Notes under the pieces: generated by a model
What the model saw: the letters and a program-made list of their open reading frames with translations, nothing else
Database searches by the model: none
What the model was told of the DNA's origin: nothing
Assembly (NCBI GenBank): GCA_030068145.1
Contig: JAPJBO010000023.1
Location: 186,001-250,000, forward strand
DNA: 64,000 nt
Direction: 5' to 3'
Source of the DNA: Diplonema papillatum
Lineage: Eukaryota; Euglenozoa; Diplonemea; Diplonemida; Diplonemidae
Part shown: in pieces, positions 1 through 7,950 of the stretch
Layout: every line of letters starts with the position of its first letter
How positions within the stretch are numbered: the stretch's first letter is position 1
Position numbers and translations under genes: made by a program

Positions 1-207
1 GCCTTGCAGGCCAGCGGTCCAGGGCTGCGGACTTCGAACGAGGCTAATGCGGTTGGCACTCCTTGCAGGCCAGCGGTCCGGGGCTGCTGATTCTAACGAG
101 GCTAATGCGGTTGGCCTTGCAGGCCAGGTCCAGGGCAGCTGACTTCTAACGAGGCTAATGCGGCACTCCTTGCAGGCCAGCGGTCCAGGGCTGCTGGCTT
201 CTAGCAC
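1..207. repeat. Tandem repeat of about 57 bp
   Basis: About three and a half tandem copies of a unit containing CTTGCAGGCCAGCGGTCC and AACGAGGCTAATGCGG. Units differ by small deletions and substitutions. The array runs off the left edge, so its full length is unknown. No open frame of note crosses it. Confidence 0.85.
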
Positions 208-770
208 ATGTTACCCCAGCTGTTTTAACAGCTGTTTGCCGCTCCGTCGGTCTTCCGGGATCGGAGCTCTGCGCGCACCACACGCGGCCACGCGCTGCTG
301 ACTTCTAGCCAAGGCGAAACAGCTGTGCTGCTGCCTTTGAGAGACCACCTCTCTCTAGCCCAAATAGAGTACAGTAACCCACGCTGCGTGACACTTTGCG
401 GACGGAGGTGTTCCCCTTGGGGGGGAGCAAACGACTTCCAGGAACACCACCTGCAGAGTGTTTCCGTGCCCTTCTGTTTCCCCCGTTCGGCGGGCGTTCT
501 TGCGTTACTTCTTGGACAGCCGCCTCAGCGCCAGTACGTTTGAAGCAATGTGAGCCGGTCCATCCCCTCTTGATAGACCGTGATAGACCGAAGAATACAG
601 CACCGGGCAATTCGATGCAGCTCTAGGGGCTAGGGCTGGGCCTGATAGACCGTGGTGGACCGTGATTCACTGTGATAAACAGTGGCAGGCACTTCGATGC
701 AGTTTCAAGAGATAGGGATGGACCGGCGGCTCACAATGGATGATATCTAAACCGGTCCGTACACAGTGGA
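208..770. other. Intergenic, no gene seen
   Basis: No convincing coding region. The only structure is a loose run of TGATAGACCG and related words (about 570-680). Short open frames on both strands lack codon structure and overlap each other. Confidence 0.5.
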
Positions 771-856
771 CAAGTCTGGTGCCAGCACCCACGGTATTTC
801 CAGCGCCAACAGCGTGTATTAATGCGGCTGCTCTTGAAAAGCTCGTAGTTGGATCC
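771..856 (+). pseudogene. Degenerate 18S rRNA fragment (530 loop to V4 flank)
   Basis: The segment follows the universal small-subunit rRNA core: AAGTCTGGTGCCAGCA, then a CGGTAATTCCAGC-like stretch, then a TATTAATGC and GCTCGTAGTTGGAT block. Substitutions hit otherwise invariant bases of the 530 loop (CAGCACCCACGG instead of CAGCAGCCGCGG), so it cannot be functional rRNA. Flanking sequence does not continue convincingly as 18S. It is best read as an rRNA relic or part of an rRNA-derived retroposon. TATTAATGC in place of the commoner TATTAAAGT is the only taxonomic hint. Confidence 0.8.
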
Positions 857-1137
857 AGGGCCCAGGTTGCTGGGCATCAGCCTACTGCTGGTGTTCAGAA
901 GGCTGGGATAAACCCCTCGCATCCCCGGGGCGCCGCCGTAATTGGCTTGTTGACCATTATCGATCGAATCAATCCCGGTTGGTTCTTGAGAACGTGAGGG
1001 CTGTACAAAGAAGTTGACTCCCACCACCCAGCGCATCGTTTGGAATCCTGGATCCGACAACGGCGTTCGATCGATGGGTATTGCATGAGAGCGACTGCGT
1101 CGTAGGTAATGAAATTCCGAACACCGTCATACTGCAA

Positions 1138-1222
1138 TTCGCGAATGAAATGTGCTGCAGCCCACACGAGGAGAATCTGGGCTCGGTGCTGGGGCGGATG
1201 CGTTCAACCAAAAACATACGGA
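1138..1222 (-). repeat. Degenerate copy of the poly(A) retroposon
   Basis: Matches, with many changes, the segment TGTGCTGTAGCCCACACGA ... AATCTGGG ... GCGTTCAACA that occurs in five better copies starting near 7090, 18773, 23642, 25838 and 32017. It is the oldest-looking member in the window. Confidence 0.55.
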
Positions 1223-1397
1223 GGATCCGTTTTTTATGGTAACAAGCTTGCTTGTCTATATCAAAAAGTGTCGGATGGCAGCGTGCTGTGTTAAATCACT
1301 CAAAACAGGGTTTACACACGTACGCACAAACAAATATCGTTTCTCGTCCCCTCTAGCCTCCGGTCGAAATAGGCGACAGGCAGCCCCTCCGAGGATC

Positions 1398-1595
1398 TTT
1401 TTTACATAAGCGCCAGCTTGTAAGGAAATGCCCGACGATGCTGCCAGACAAAGAACCGACGGTCTGTAGCTACCGAACCACACGTTGAACGGACGTGATG
1501 TCGTGCGGACACACAAACACAACGGGTCAAAAGTCCTGGGCGAGAAAACAACGCACGGTGCTGTACGCGAAGAACAAAGCTTCGCATCTCTTTTA
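1398..1595. repeat. Third copy of the 7.4-7.9 kb foldback arm
   Basis: Same order and orientation as the right arm of the foldback at 7425-7949: AAGCGCCAGCTTG, GACAAAGAAC, CTACCGAACCAC, GGTCAAAAGTCCTG. It shows the arm is a dispersed repeat that exists singly as well as in inverted pairs. Confidence 0.7.
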
Positions 1596-1599
1596 ACAT

Positions 1600-1915
1600 A
1601 AGCTACGGGGCTGGAGCTTGGGGCTGAAGCGACATCAGGCCAGATCGGTGCCTCCCTTCCACGCGATCTTCTGAAGCCAAGATGCTTAGTCTAACAAGAA
1701 AAAGATGGCCAACCTACAAATCGGTTGCAAGAAGGACCAGTCTTCTAACTGTCACAAACTTGGCTAGCCGTGGTTAACGTGTGCAAATATGTCTACATCC
1801 TCTCACTACCCGACTCCCAGTCTCAATGGTCAACCGGAGACCCTAAAACAACGACCTACTGGACGGCACTGCACGGTTACTTCACGTCGCAGATGTTGTG
1901 TAGTGCATACGGAGT
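1600..1915. other. Intergenic, nothing recognised
   Basis: Mixed sequence with no supported gene, no clear repeat shared elsewhere in the window, and only short overlapping open frames. Confidence 0.4.
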
Positions 1916-3310
1916 AAGTACGTGCGCTCGGCTAAGGCCGGCGCGTGGCGAGACTGGAGGCAGCAGTTAAAGTTCGGGGAACAGCAAAGTTCGGGCGAAG
2001 CTAAGTTCGGGTGAAGCAAAGTTCTGGTGAAGCAAAGTTCGGGTGAAGCAAAGTTCGGGTGAAGCAAAGTTCGGGCGAAGCTAAGTTCGGGCGAAACAAA
2101 GTTCGGGCGAAGCTAAGTTCGGGTGAAGCAAAGTTCTGGCGAAGCAAAGTTCGGGCGAAGCAAAGTTCGGGCGAAGCTAAGTTCGGGTGAAGCTAAGTTC
2201 TGGTGAAGCTAAGTTCGGGCGAAACAAAGTTCGGGCGAAGCTAAGTTCGGGCGAAGCTAAAGCAAAGTTCTGGTGAAGCTAAGTTCGGGCGAAACAAAGT
2301 TCGGGCGAAGCTAAGTTCGGGCGAAGCAAAGTTCGGGCGAAGCTAAGTTCGGGTGAAGCTAAGTTCTGGTGAAGCTAAGTTCGGGCGAAACAAAGTTTGG
2401 GCGAAGCTAAGTTCGGGCGAAGCTAAAGCAAAGTTCTGGTGAAGCTAAGTTCGGGCGAAGCTACGTTCGGGTGAAGCAAAGTTCTGGGTGAAGCAAAGTT
2501 CTGGTGAAGCTAAGTTCGGGTGAAGCTAAGTTCTGGTGAAGCTAAGTTCGGGCGAAACAAAGTTTGGGCGAAGCTAAGTTCGGGCGAAGCTAAAGCAAAG
2601 TTCTGGTGAAGCTAAGTTCGGGCGAAACAAAGTTCGGGCGAAGCTAAGTTCGGGCGAAGCAAAGTTCGGGCGAAGCTAAGTTCGGGTGAAGCTAAGTTCT
2701 GGTGAAGCTAAGTTCGGGCGAAACAAAGTTCGGGCGAAGCTAAGTTCGGGCGAAGCTAAAGCAAAGTTCTGGTGAAGCTAAGTTCGGGCGAAACAAAGTT
2801 TGGGCGAAGCTAAGTTCGGGCGAAGCTAAAGCAAAGTTCTGGTGAAGCTAAGTTCGGGCGAAGCTACGTTCGGGTGAAGCAAAGTTCTGGGTGAAGCAAA
2901 GTTCTGGTGAAGCTAAGTTCGGGCGAAGCTAAGTTCGGGTGAAGCTAAAGCAAAGTTCTGGTGAAGCTAAGTTCGGGCGAAACAAAGTTTGGGCGAAGCT
3001 AAGTTCGGGCGAAGCTAAAGCAAAGTTCTGGTGAAGCTAAGTTCGGGCGAAGCTACGTTCGGGTGAAGCAAAGTTCGGGTGAAGCAAAGTTCGGGCGAAG
3101 CTAAGTTCGGGCGAAGCAAAGTTCGGGTTCTGGTGGCAAGTTCGGCGCCAGTACCCCCCGACTCCGTTTCCCGTGGTCCCAAATGCCGCGAGATACTGAG
3201 AAACTCCGCAAAAACGCAATTTCCGGGCACATTGGACCCGGAAACGCAACAAAACCTGCGAAAACAATCTTCGACCGGAAGAATGTCATGGGCGAGGTTC
3301 GAACCCGGAC
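1916..3310 (-). repeat. Composite element with 16-bp minisatellite core, copy 1
   Basis: Core 1966-3130 is a 16-bp tandem repeat (AAGTTCGGGCGAAGCT and variants with GTGAAGCA or TCTGG). Higher-order blocks with a period of several hundred bp are visible. The core is bounded on the left by GTACGTGCGCTCGGCTAAGG and on the right by about 180 bp starting GTTCTGGTGGCAAGTTCGG. The right boundary ends in a tRNA-like stretch: on the minus strand an A-box-like TGGCAGAGTGACCGGG and a B-box GGGTTCGAACC. The same architecture recurs at 47690-48600 and, without the right flank, at 59307-59930. Confidence 0.8.
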
Positions 3311-3447
3311 CCACCGGCCTGAAGGCCGACGCCCGGTCACTCTGCCACCCGCATACCTTTTGCGAGGAAAAAAAAAAGTTTGCCCGGCTCTTTCCAAAAA
3401 CAATACACTTTTTTCATGAAGAAAAGCCGGGTTGGCTCGAATAGAGG

Positions 3448-4318
3448 CTATTCACATTGCATGTTCATAGGACCTCCAGTCTCGAATAATGTAGCCCTGC
3501 CCAGGCTGCTTAGCCCGCCGGGTCTCTGGCTCGCGTACCCCTCCTTCTCTTGGTCGCCTGGTCTTGCGTCTTGCTGGTCCATCCGGGCTGGTCGCTTCGC
3601 GCTTCCCCTTCGTCTTGCATCACCTCGTCTCCACTCCCTGCCGCACGGGCTTCTTCGGTTTGTGCCACCTGCGACGCGGGCCGTTTTACTGCTCGTCTGC
3701 GCGACGACCGCTCTGTACTCAATGCCACATCGCCACCACATGTGTAGGTGGTCCTCGTCCTCCTTTCCGCAGTACTTGCACGTTGCCCTCGGTTGCATCT
3801 TCCGTTGGTTCAGCCGCGTCTCGGCAGCACTGCATCCGCCATGATGTGCCGGAGCACACCTCGTTCATACGCGCTAAGATTTACGGCAGCCTCTCCGTTG
3901 CGCTCTCCCCTAGCCTCCCCTTTCCCGCGCCCTACTTCCCAGTCGCAACGTTGCGTTGCGGTTCGCCATTCCCCTCCAGGTTGTCGATGCTCCGCCATCG
4001 CCAGAGTCTCAGGGCTTCGTGCGCCAGGTGCCTCAGCTCCTTGAGGTCGTCCAGTGTCCTCAGATCGACTTCCTTCCCTCGCCCGTCGCCCGTCTCCGTT
4101 TCCTCTGTATGCTCGTTGAGAATTCGGATCGACCACGGTCCCGTCCTTTCCCACTTCATGGCCTCTAACGTCCCGTCAAGCAAGTGTACCGGCCCCGAGC
4201 AGGGAAAGACGCGGGCCGTCGCTTGCATGTGCGCCCTGCACCTCTCCGAATCCTTCATGAGCGCCATCCATGTCATTACCCCTTCGGTAGTGCACGGCCA
4301 CCGGTGGATCCACCACCG
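3448..4318 (-). pseudogene. LINE ORF C-terminal fragment, frameshifted
   Basis: Minus-strand coding remnant in several frames. The clearest part is a zinc knuckle CKYCGKEDEDHLHMWWRC (C-x2-C-x8-H-x4-C), of the kind found after RNase H in LINE polyproteins, preceded by GEAAVNLSAYERGVLRHIMAD in another frame. Still further upstream (4317-3932) a third frame reads a plausible helical stretch (DLKELRHLAHEALRLW). At least two frameshifts separate these blocks, so it is dead. Its 5' end stops abruptly at about 4318 against a broken copy of the zinc/polyQ gene, as expected for 5'-truncated target-primed insertion. Equivalent knuckles occur in the LINEs at 49919-52725 and 63399-64000. Confidence 0.65.
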
Positions 4319-4529
4319 CGAGCGCTGCCGTTCGATGATCAAGGCCGCCCGGGTGAACGAAGCGACGGGGCTCACGCACTGCGGCGCCTGCCAAGGACAG
4401 GGCAGGAGGCTCGCGTCGGGCAGGCCCTGCGGGTGGCGCAGTGCAGCCAGTACTGGATGGTGAACAGGGACCAGGAAGCCAGCCTCCGCAAGTCCGCGAC
4501 CTGGTTCCCGCTGGACACCGACACACCGA
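4319..4529 (+). pseudogene. Broken copy of the 5' part of the zinc/polyQ gene
   Basis: Near-identical to 5201-5405 of the downstream gene, covering the CxxC...CxxC region and the SATWFPLDTD stretch. One G is missing in the GGGCAGGCC region (GTCGGGCAGG versus GTCGGGGCAGG), which shifts the frame and truncates the product after RRLASG. The start codon and first 10 residues are absent because the LINE fragment ends exactly here. It is a duplicated, non-functional 5' end. Confidence 0.8.
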
Positions 4530-4605
4530 TTTCTCTGACCTCGTGGAACCATCACACTTCAGAACACGCAGAGCACGATGGATAGCTTCCCATATATATT
4601 GCCAA

Positions 4606-4662
4606 AGGTCACCCGGAGACTTTAAAACCCCAGAGTTTCAAGCGAACTTTCACTCTAAAAAA
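4606..4662 (+). repeat. Short dispersed repeat (GGTCACCCGGAGACTTTAAAA)
   Basis: About 57 bp ending CGAACTTTCACTCTAAAAA. Other copies lie near 10648-10709, 25268-25298 (partial), 25471-25520 and 28512-28575. The A-rich end on the plus strand suggests the 3' end of a retroposon. Confidence 0.7.
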
Positions 4663-4756
4663 ACAGGGGGGAGAGAGGGGGAGGGCTCTCGTACAGAAAG
4701 GAGTGGAATAAACGAAAGGAAAACGACATAGTCGCCTGAGGACTCGGCAGAGGCGG

Positions 4757-5105
4757 GTCTCAGGTAGGTTCAAGAAGGCCCCAGGAGCCCCCCAAGTAGG
4801 TCGAAGTTGGTCGAAGTTGGTCGAAGTTGGTCCACGTCGGTCCCGGTTGGTCCAAGTTGGTCCAAGTTGGTTCAAGTAGGCCCAAACAGGCCCTACAGAC
4901 CCTACAGACCCTACAGGCCCCAACAGGCTCAAGTAGGTTCAAGAAGGCCCCAGGAGCCCCCCAAGTAGGTCGAAGTTGGTCGAAGTTGGTCCAAGTCGGT
5001 CCCGGTTGGTCCAAGTTGGTCCAAGTTGGTTCAAGTAGGCCCAAATAGGCCCTACAGACCCTACAGACCCTACAGGCCCCAACAGGCTCAAGTAGGTTCA
5101 AGAAG
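4757..5105. repeat. Two tandem copies of a ~170-bp unit with 10-bp subrepeats
   Basis: Unit runs from AGTAGGTTCAAGAAGGCCCC through repeated GGTCGAAGTT / GGTCCAAGTT decamers to CCCTACAGACCCTACAGACC. It sits directly upstream of the zinc/polyQ start codon (5170), so it may hold that gene's promoter or leader. Open frames through it are by-products of stop-free repetition. Confidence 0.85.
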
Positions 5106-5169
5106 GCCTCAGCAGGCGCAGTAGGCCCGGACAGGCCCCAAACGGACCAACACGGCAGCCACGCAGGCG

Positions 5170-5628
5170 ATGTCGCGGCCGGCGGGCGGGAGCTTCTTCT
5201 GCGAGCGCTGCCGTTCGATGATCAAGGCCGCCCGGGTGAACGAAGTGACGGGGCTCACGCACTGCGGCGCCTGCCAAGGACAGGGCAGGAGGCTCGCGTC
5301 GGGGCAGGCCCTGCGGGTGGCGCAGTGCAGCCAGTACTGGATGGTGACCAGGGACCAGGAAGCCAGCCTCCGCAAGTCCGCGACCTGGTTCCCGCTGGAC
5401 ACCGACGCAGACGCTGAGGCAGAGGCCACTTTGCCGTTTTACGTGGCGAAGGCGCCCCTGTCGAAGGGAGCCCTGTGCACGACGTATTTAGTGACCTCCA
5501 GCTTCATCCGCGATTCAGACCGCCCCATCGTGCCCCCGCCGCGCATCTCGCGAGTCTCCGCCGTCAACCCCCCACCGACCGCACCGTGCAGCAACGGCAA
5601 ACCGGCGCCCCACAAGCTCCCTGCCTCT

Positions 5629-5677
<49 letters not shown>

Positions 5678-6057
5678 CGGTGCTCTGTCCCTTGGTGCCG
5701 AAGCCGTCGGCGAAGTACGCGCCGCCGCTGTACATGCGCGGGCCGGCCGGCAAACCCGCGTCGCCGCCTCCCGCGGGGGGCCGGGGCCTGGCGCGGCCCA
5801 AGGGTGAACCTGCCTCCCGCGGCTCCTCTGCTTCCTCCAGCGGCAGCAGCAGCAGCAGCAGCAGCGGCGGCGGTGGCCGGCGGAAAAGCGACGCGGGGGC
5901 CGAAAAAACGGCGTCGCCGGTGCCGGCGGCGGCCTCGCCTGAGCCGGGCGGCGGCGGCGGCAGTAAGCGGGAGAGGTCGGAGTCCACGGACGCCGGGAGC
6001 GACTGCGTCATTGTCGCAGCCCATCAAGTCGTATGCTTCTCCCCCCCCGGCGGGTGA
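5170..6057 (+). CDS. Zinc-ribbon-like protein with polyglutamine tract, function unknown
   Basis: A 295-residue GC-rich reading frame starting at the first ATG. Residues about 15-37 hold two paired cysteines, CERC and CGAC (C-x2-C-x16-C-x2-C), suggesting one zinc-binding module. A pure glutamine run of about 16 (15 CAG plus one CAA, 5629-5676) starts near residue 154. A serine run and glycine-rich, basic C-terminal segments follow. The N-terminal third is the conserved part: it is duplicated at 4319-4529. The C-terminal end is uncertain, because just past the stop the sequence turns into a segment repeated at 57955-58235, and a +1 frame would continue into a lysine-rich tail (EEEKKKKK). No family recognised; a nuclear or nucleic-acid-binding role is only a guess from the composition. 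Confidence 0.6.
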
Positions 6058-6318
6058 AGAAGAAAAGAAAAAGAAAAAGGCCGTTCCTGGTCCAGGAACG
6101 TGACGGTCAACCACAGCTTGCAAAGCTTGAGTCGGAGGCAGCACAGTGCCACAACCCCGTCCGCTTTGCCCTGTGGCTGACCGTCTCGACGAGCTTGTGT
6201 TCAGCGCGAGCGCCAAGCCCGAAGGTGCGCCACGCCTTGATGCTTTAGTTTGGGAAATCGGTAGCCACTTGACCCGTAGGCCCGTGGCTCTGCGTGAAGC
6301 TTGGCTCCCGTGTAGCAG
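6054..6318 (+). repeat. Segment shared with 57955-58235
   Basis: Starts in the lysine-codon run just after the zinc/polyQ stop and continues through CCAGGAACGTGACGGTCAAC, ACAACCCCGTCCGCT and GGAAATCGG to GAAGCTTGGCTCCCGTGT. The second copy lies inside the 55.5-60.3 kb transposon. It is either the 3' untranslated region of this gene captured by the element, or a repeat that supplied the gene's 3' end. Confidence 0.8.
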
Positions 6319-6361
6319 GCTTTCCCTGGTACCCCGCGGGTGAAGAAAAGAATAAAGAGGA

Positions 6362-6815
6362 ATAGTCCCTCAAGGTTCCAGACCCTACCTGCGGAGTCTT
6401 ACACTTCCTGCGACCCTTTTTCCCTTTCCCCTATTTTATTTTACACTTTTTTCGACGAAGACTTGATGCTAGCATCAAACATGCATGCGAGGCAGTGTTC
6501 TGCCTAAACATTAAACGAAGTTTTTCCCCCCATCCAAAGGCTGAGATGGATTGGTCTGCATTCAAGAGCGAAACACGAGACGAAGAACGAGGTGCACACA
6601 ACGCCGCGGTGAAAAAAAACACAGGGGGCTAGTCCCTCAAGGTTGCATTCCCCACTTTGGGAGCCGTACACTCCCCTCTTTACAACTATCTATTTTCTAT
6701 TTTGCATCCCTTTCCTAGACGACATCTTCCTCGAAGAAGACTTGCTGCTAGCATCAACCATGCACATGAGAGGCAGTGCTCTGCCTAAACATTAAACTAA
6801 GATTTTCCCCCCTCC
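6362..6815 (+). repeat. Tandem duplication, ~270-bp period
   Basis: Two diverged units, each opening with AGTCCCTCAAGGTT and closing with TGCCTAAACATTAAAC, with TTGCTAGCATCAA-type sequence between. No coding content. The stretch on to 7080 shows nothing recognisable. Confidence 0.7.
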
Positions 6816-7089
6816 CACAATCACGGTGAACATCCCACGAAAGTAACGGTGTTGACTTAGACCGATACGGGCTACATGGCAACCCCTGCTCAACATGTAT
6901 GCACGTGGCGCGGCCCAGGGCCACTTTCATTGCGAATGTGTTCGTGGTGTCGGTCGCAGGAGTCTTTTTTTTTGGCTAGCCAAAGAAAGTAAAAGAGTGC
7001 AAGAGTACGTAGAGAAGAGAACGAGTGTAAAAGAAAGGAGGTAGCACGGACTACCAGACCAGCGGAGACCACCGCAAAAAAAGATTTTT

Positions 7090-7243
7090 TTTTGTACCAC
7101 CTTTTTGTAGCACCTGCTTTGTAGGAAATGCTTGAGGAGACTGCCAGTTGCGATAGATCAAAGGAGGTAAATGTGCTGTAGCCCACACGAAACACAGGTA
7201 AATCTGGGTTCAGTGGCGGACGTAAGCGTTCAACAAAAAAAGA
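7090..7243 (-). mobile_element. Poly(A)-tailed SINE-like retroposon
   Basis: Read on the minus strand the element begins GTTGAACGCTTACG, passes TACAGCACATTTACC and GCAACTGGCAGTCTCC, and ends at CAAAGCAGGTGCT followed by A-rich sequence. Five good copies occur in the window, all in this orientation, each ending in an A tract on the minus strand. I see no clear A and B boxes, so it may be a LINE 3' end rather than a Pol III SINE. Confidence 0.7.
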
Positions 7244-7424
7244 CCCACTTTGTAGTTGTATTGTTTTCTCCCCTCTAGCCTCCTTCGAAATGAGCACAAG
7301 GCAGTCCCGCGAGTATTTTTCCCTTACCTTATCCCACAAAAATACTCGACGTAGCTGCTTCGACTCCGAATGGAAGGGGGGAAATATAGAGGTAAGGGGC
7401 AAATACAATACAAACACAATCTGA

Positions 7425-7949
7425 TTTGTTCTTCGCTTACACCACCGTGTGTTGTTTTCTCACTCAGGACTTTTGACCTGTTGCGTTTGTGTGATTTGTC
7501 GTGTAGGGGTAGATCCGCATGACCTCACCTCCGTTCAACACGTGGTTCGGTAGTTACAGCACTTTGGATCCCTTCTGTTCTTTGTCGGGCAGCATCGTCG
7601 AGCATTTCCTTTCAAGCTGGCGCTTATGTAAAACCAGCACCAATAACAACGACCCCCACCCGGACCCCGTCCCAACGAACTGCGCATTTCGGGGTGCCGA
7701 GCGAGTCGCAGTCACAATCAGGGCGAGTGCCCTGAGTTTTCTTACACAAGCGCCAGCTTGAAAGGAAATGCTCGACGATGCTGCCCGACAAAGAACAGAA
7801 GGGATCCAAAGTGCTGTAACTACCGAACCACGTGTTGAACGGAGGTGAGGTCATGCGGGTCTACCCCTACACGACAAATCACACAAACACAACAGGTCAA
7901 AAGTCCTGAGTGAGAAAACAACACACGGTGGTGTAAGCGAAGAACAAAA
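7425..7949. mobile_element. Foldback element: ~210-bp inverted arms, ~100-bp loop
   Basis: Arms 7425-7634 and 7736-7949 are near-perfect reverse complements, from TTTGTTCTTCGCTTAC to CCAGCTTGAAAGGAAATG. The loop carries GAGTCGCAGTCACAATCAGG, which also occurs at 23278. A transcript across it would form a long double-stranded hairpin. A single arm is found at 1398-1595. Confidence 0.9.
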
Positions 7950-7950
7950 T

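Noticed and set aside
1966-3130. CRISPR-like repeats
   Set aside because: 16-bp contiguous tandem units without unique spacers.
3014-3320. Functional tRNA on the minus strand near 3310
   Set aside because: A and B boxes are visible but the anticodon stem has a four-base loop and the acceptor stem does not pair; read as a SINE-type head.
5515-6216. Long minus-strand frame antisense to the zinc/polyQ gene
   Set aside because: Leucine, alanine and glycine runs are just the complement of the CAG, serine and glycine codon tracts.
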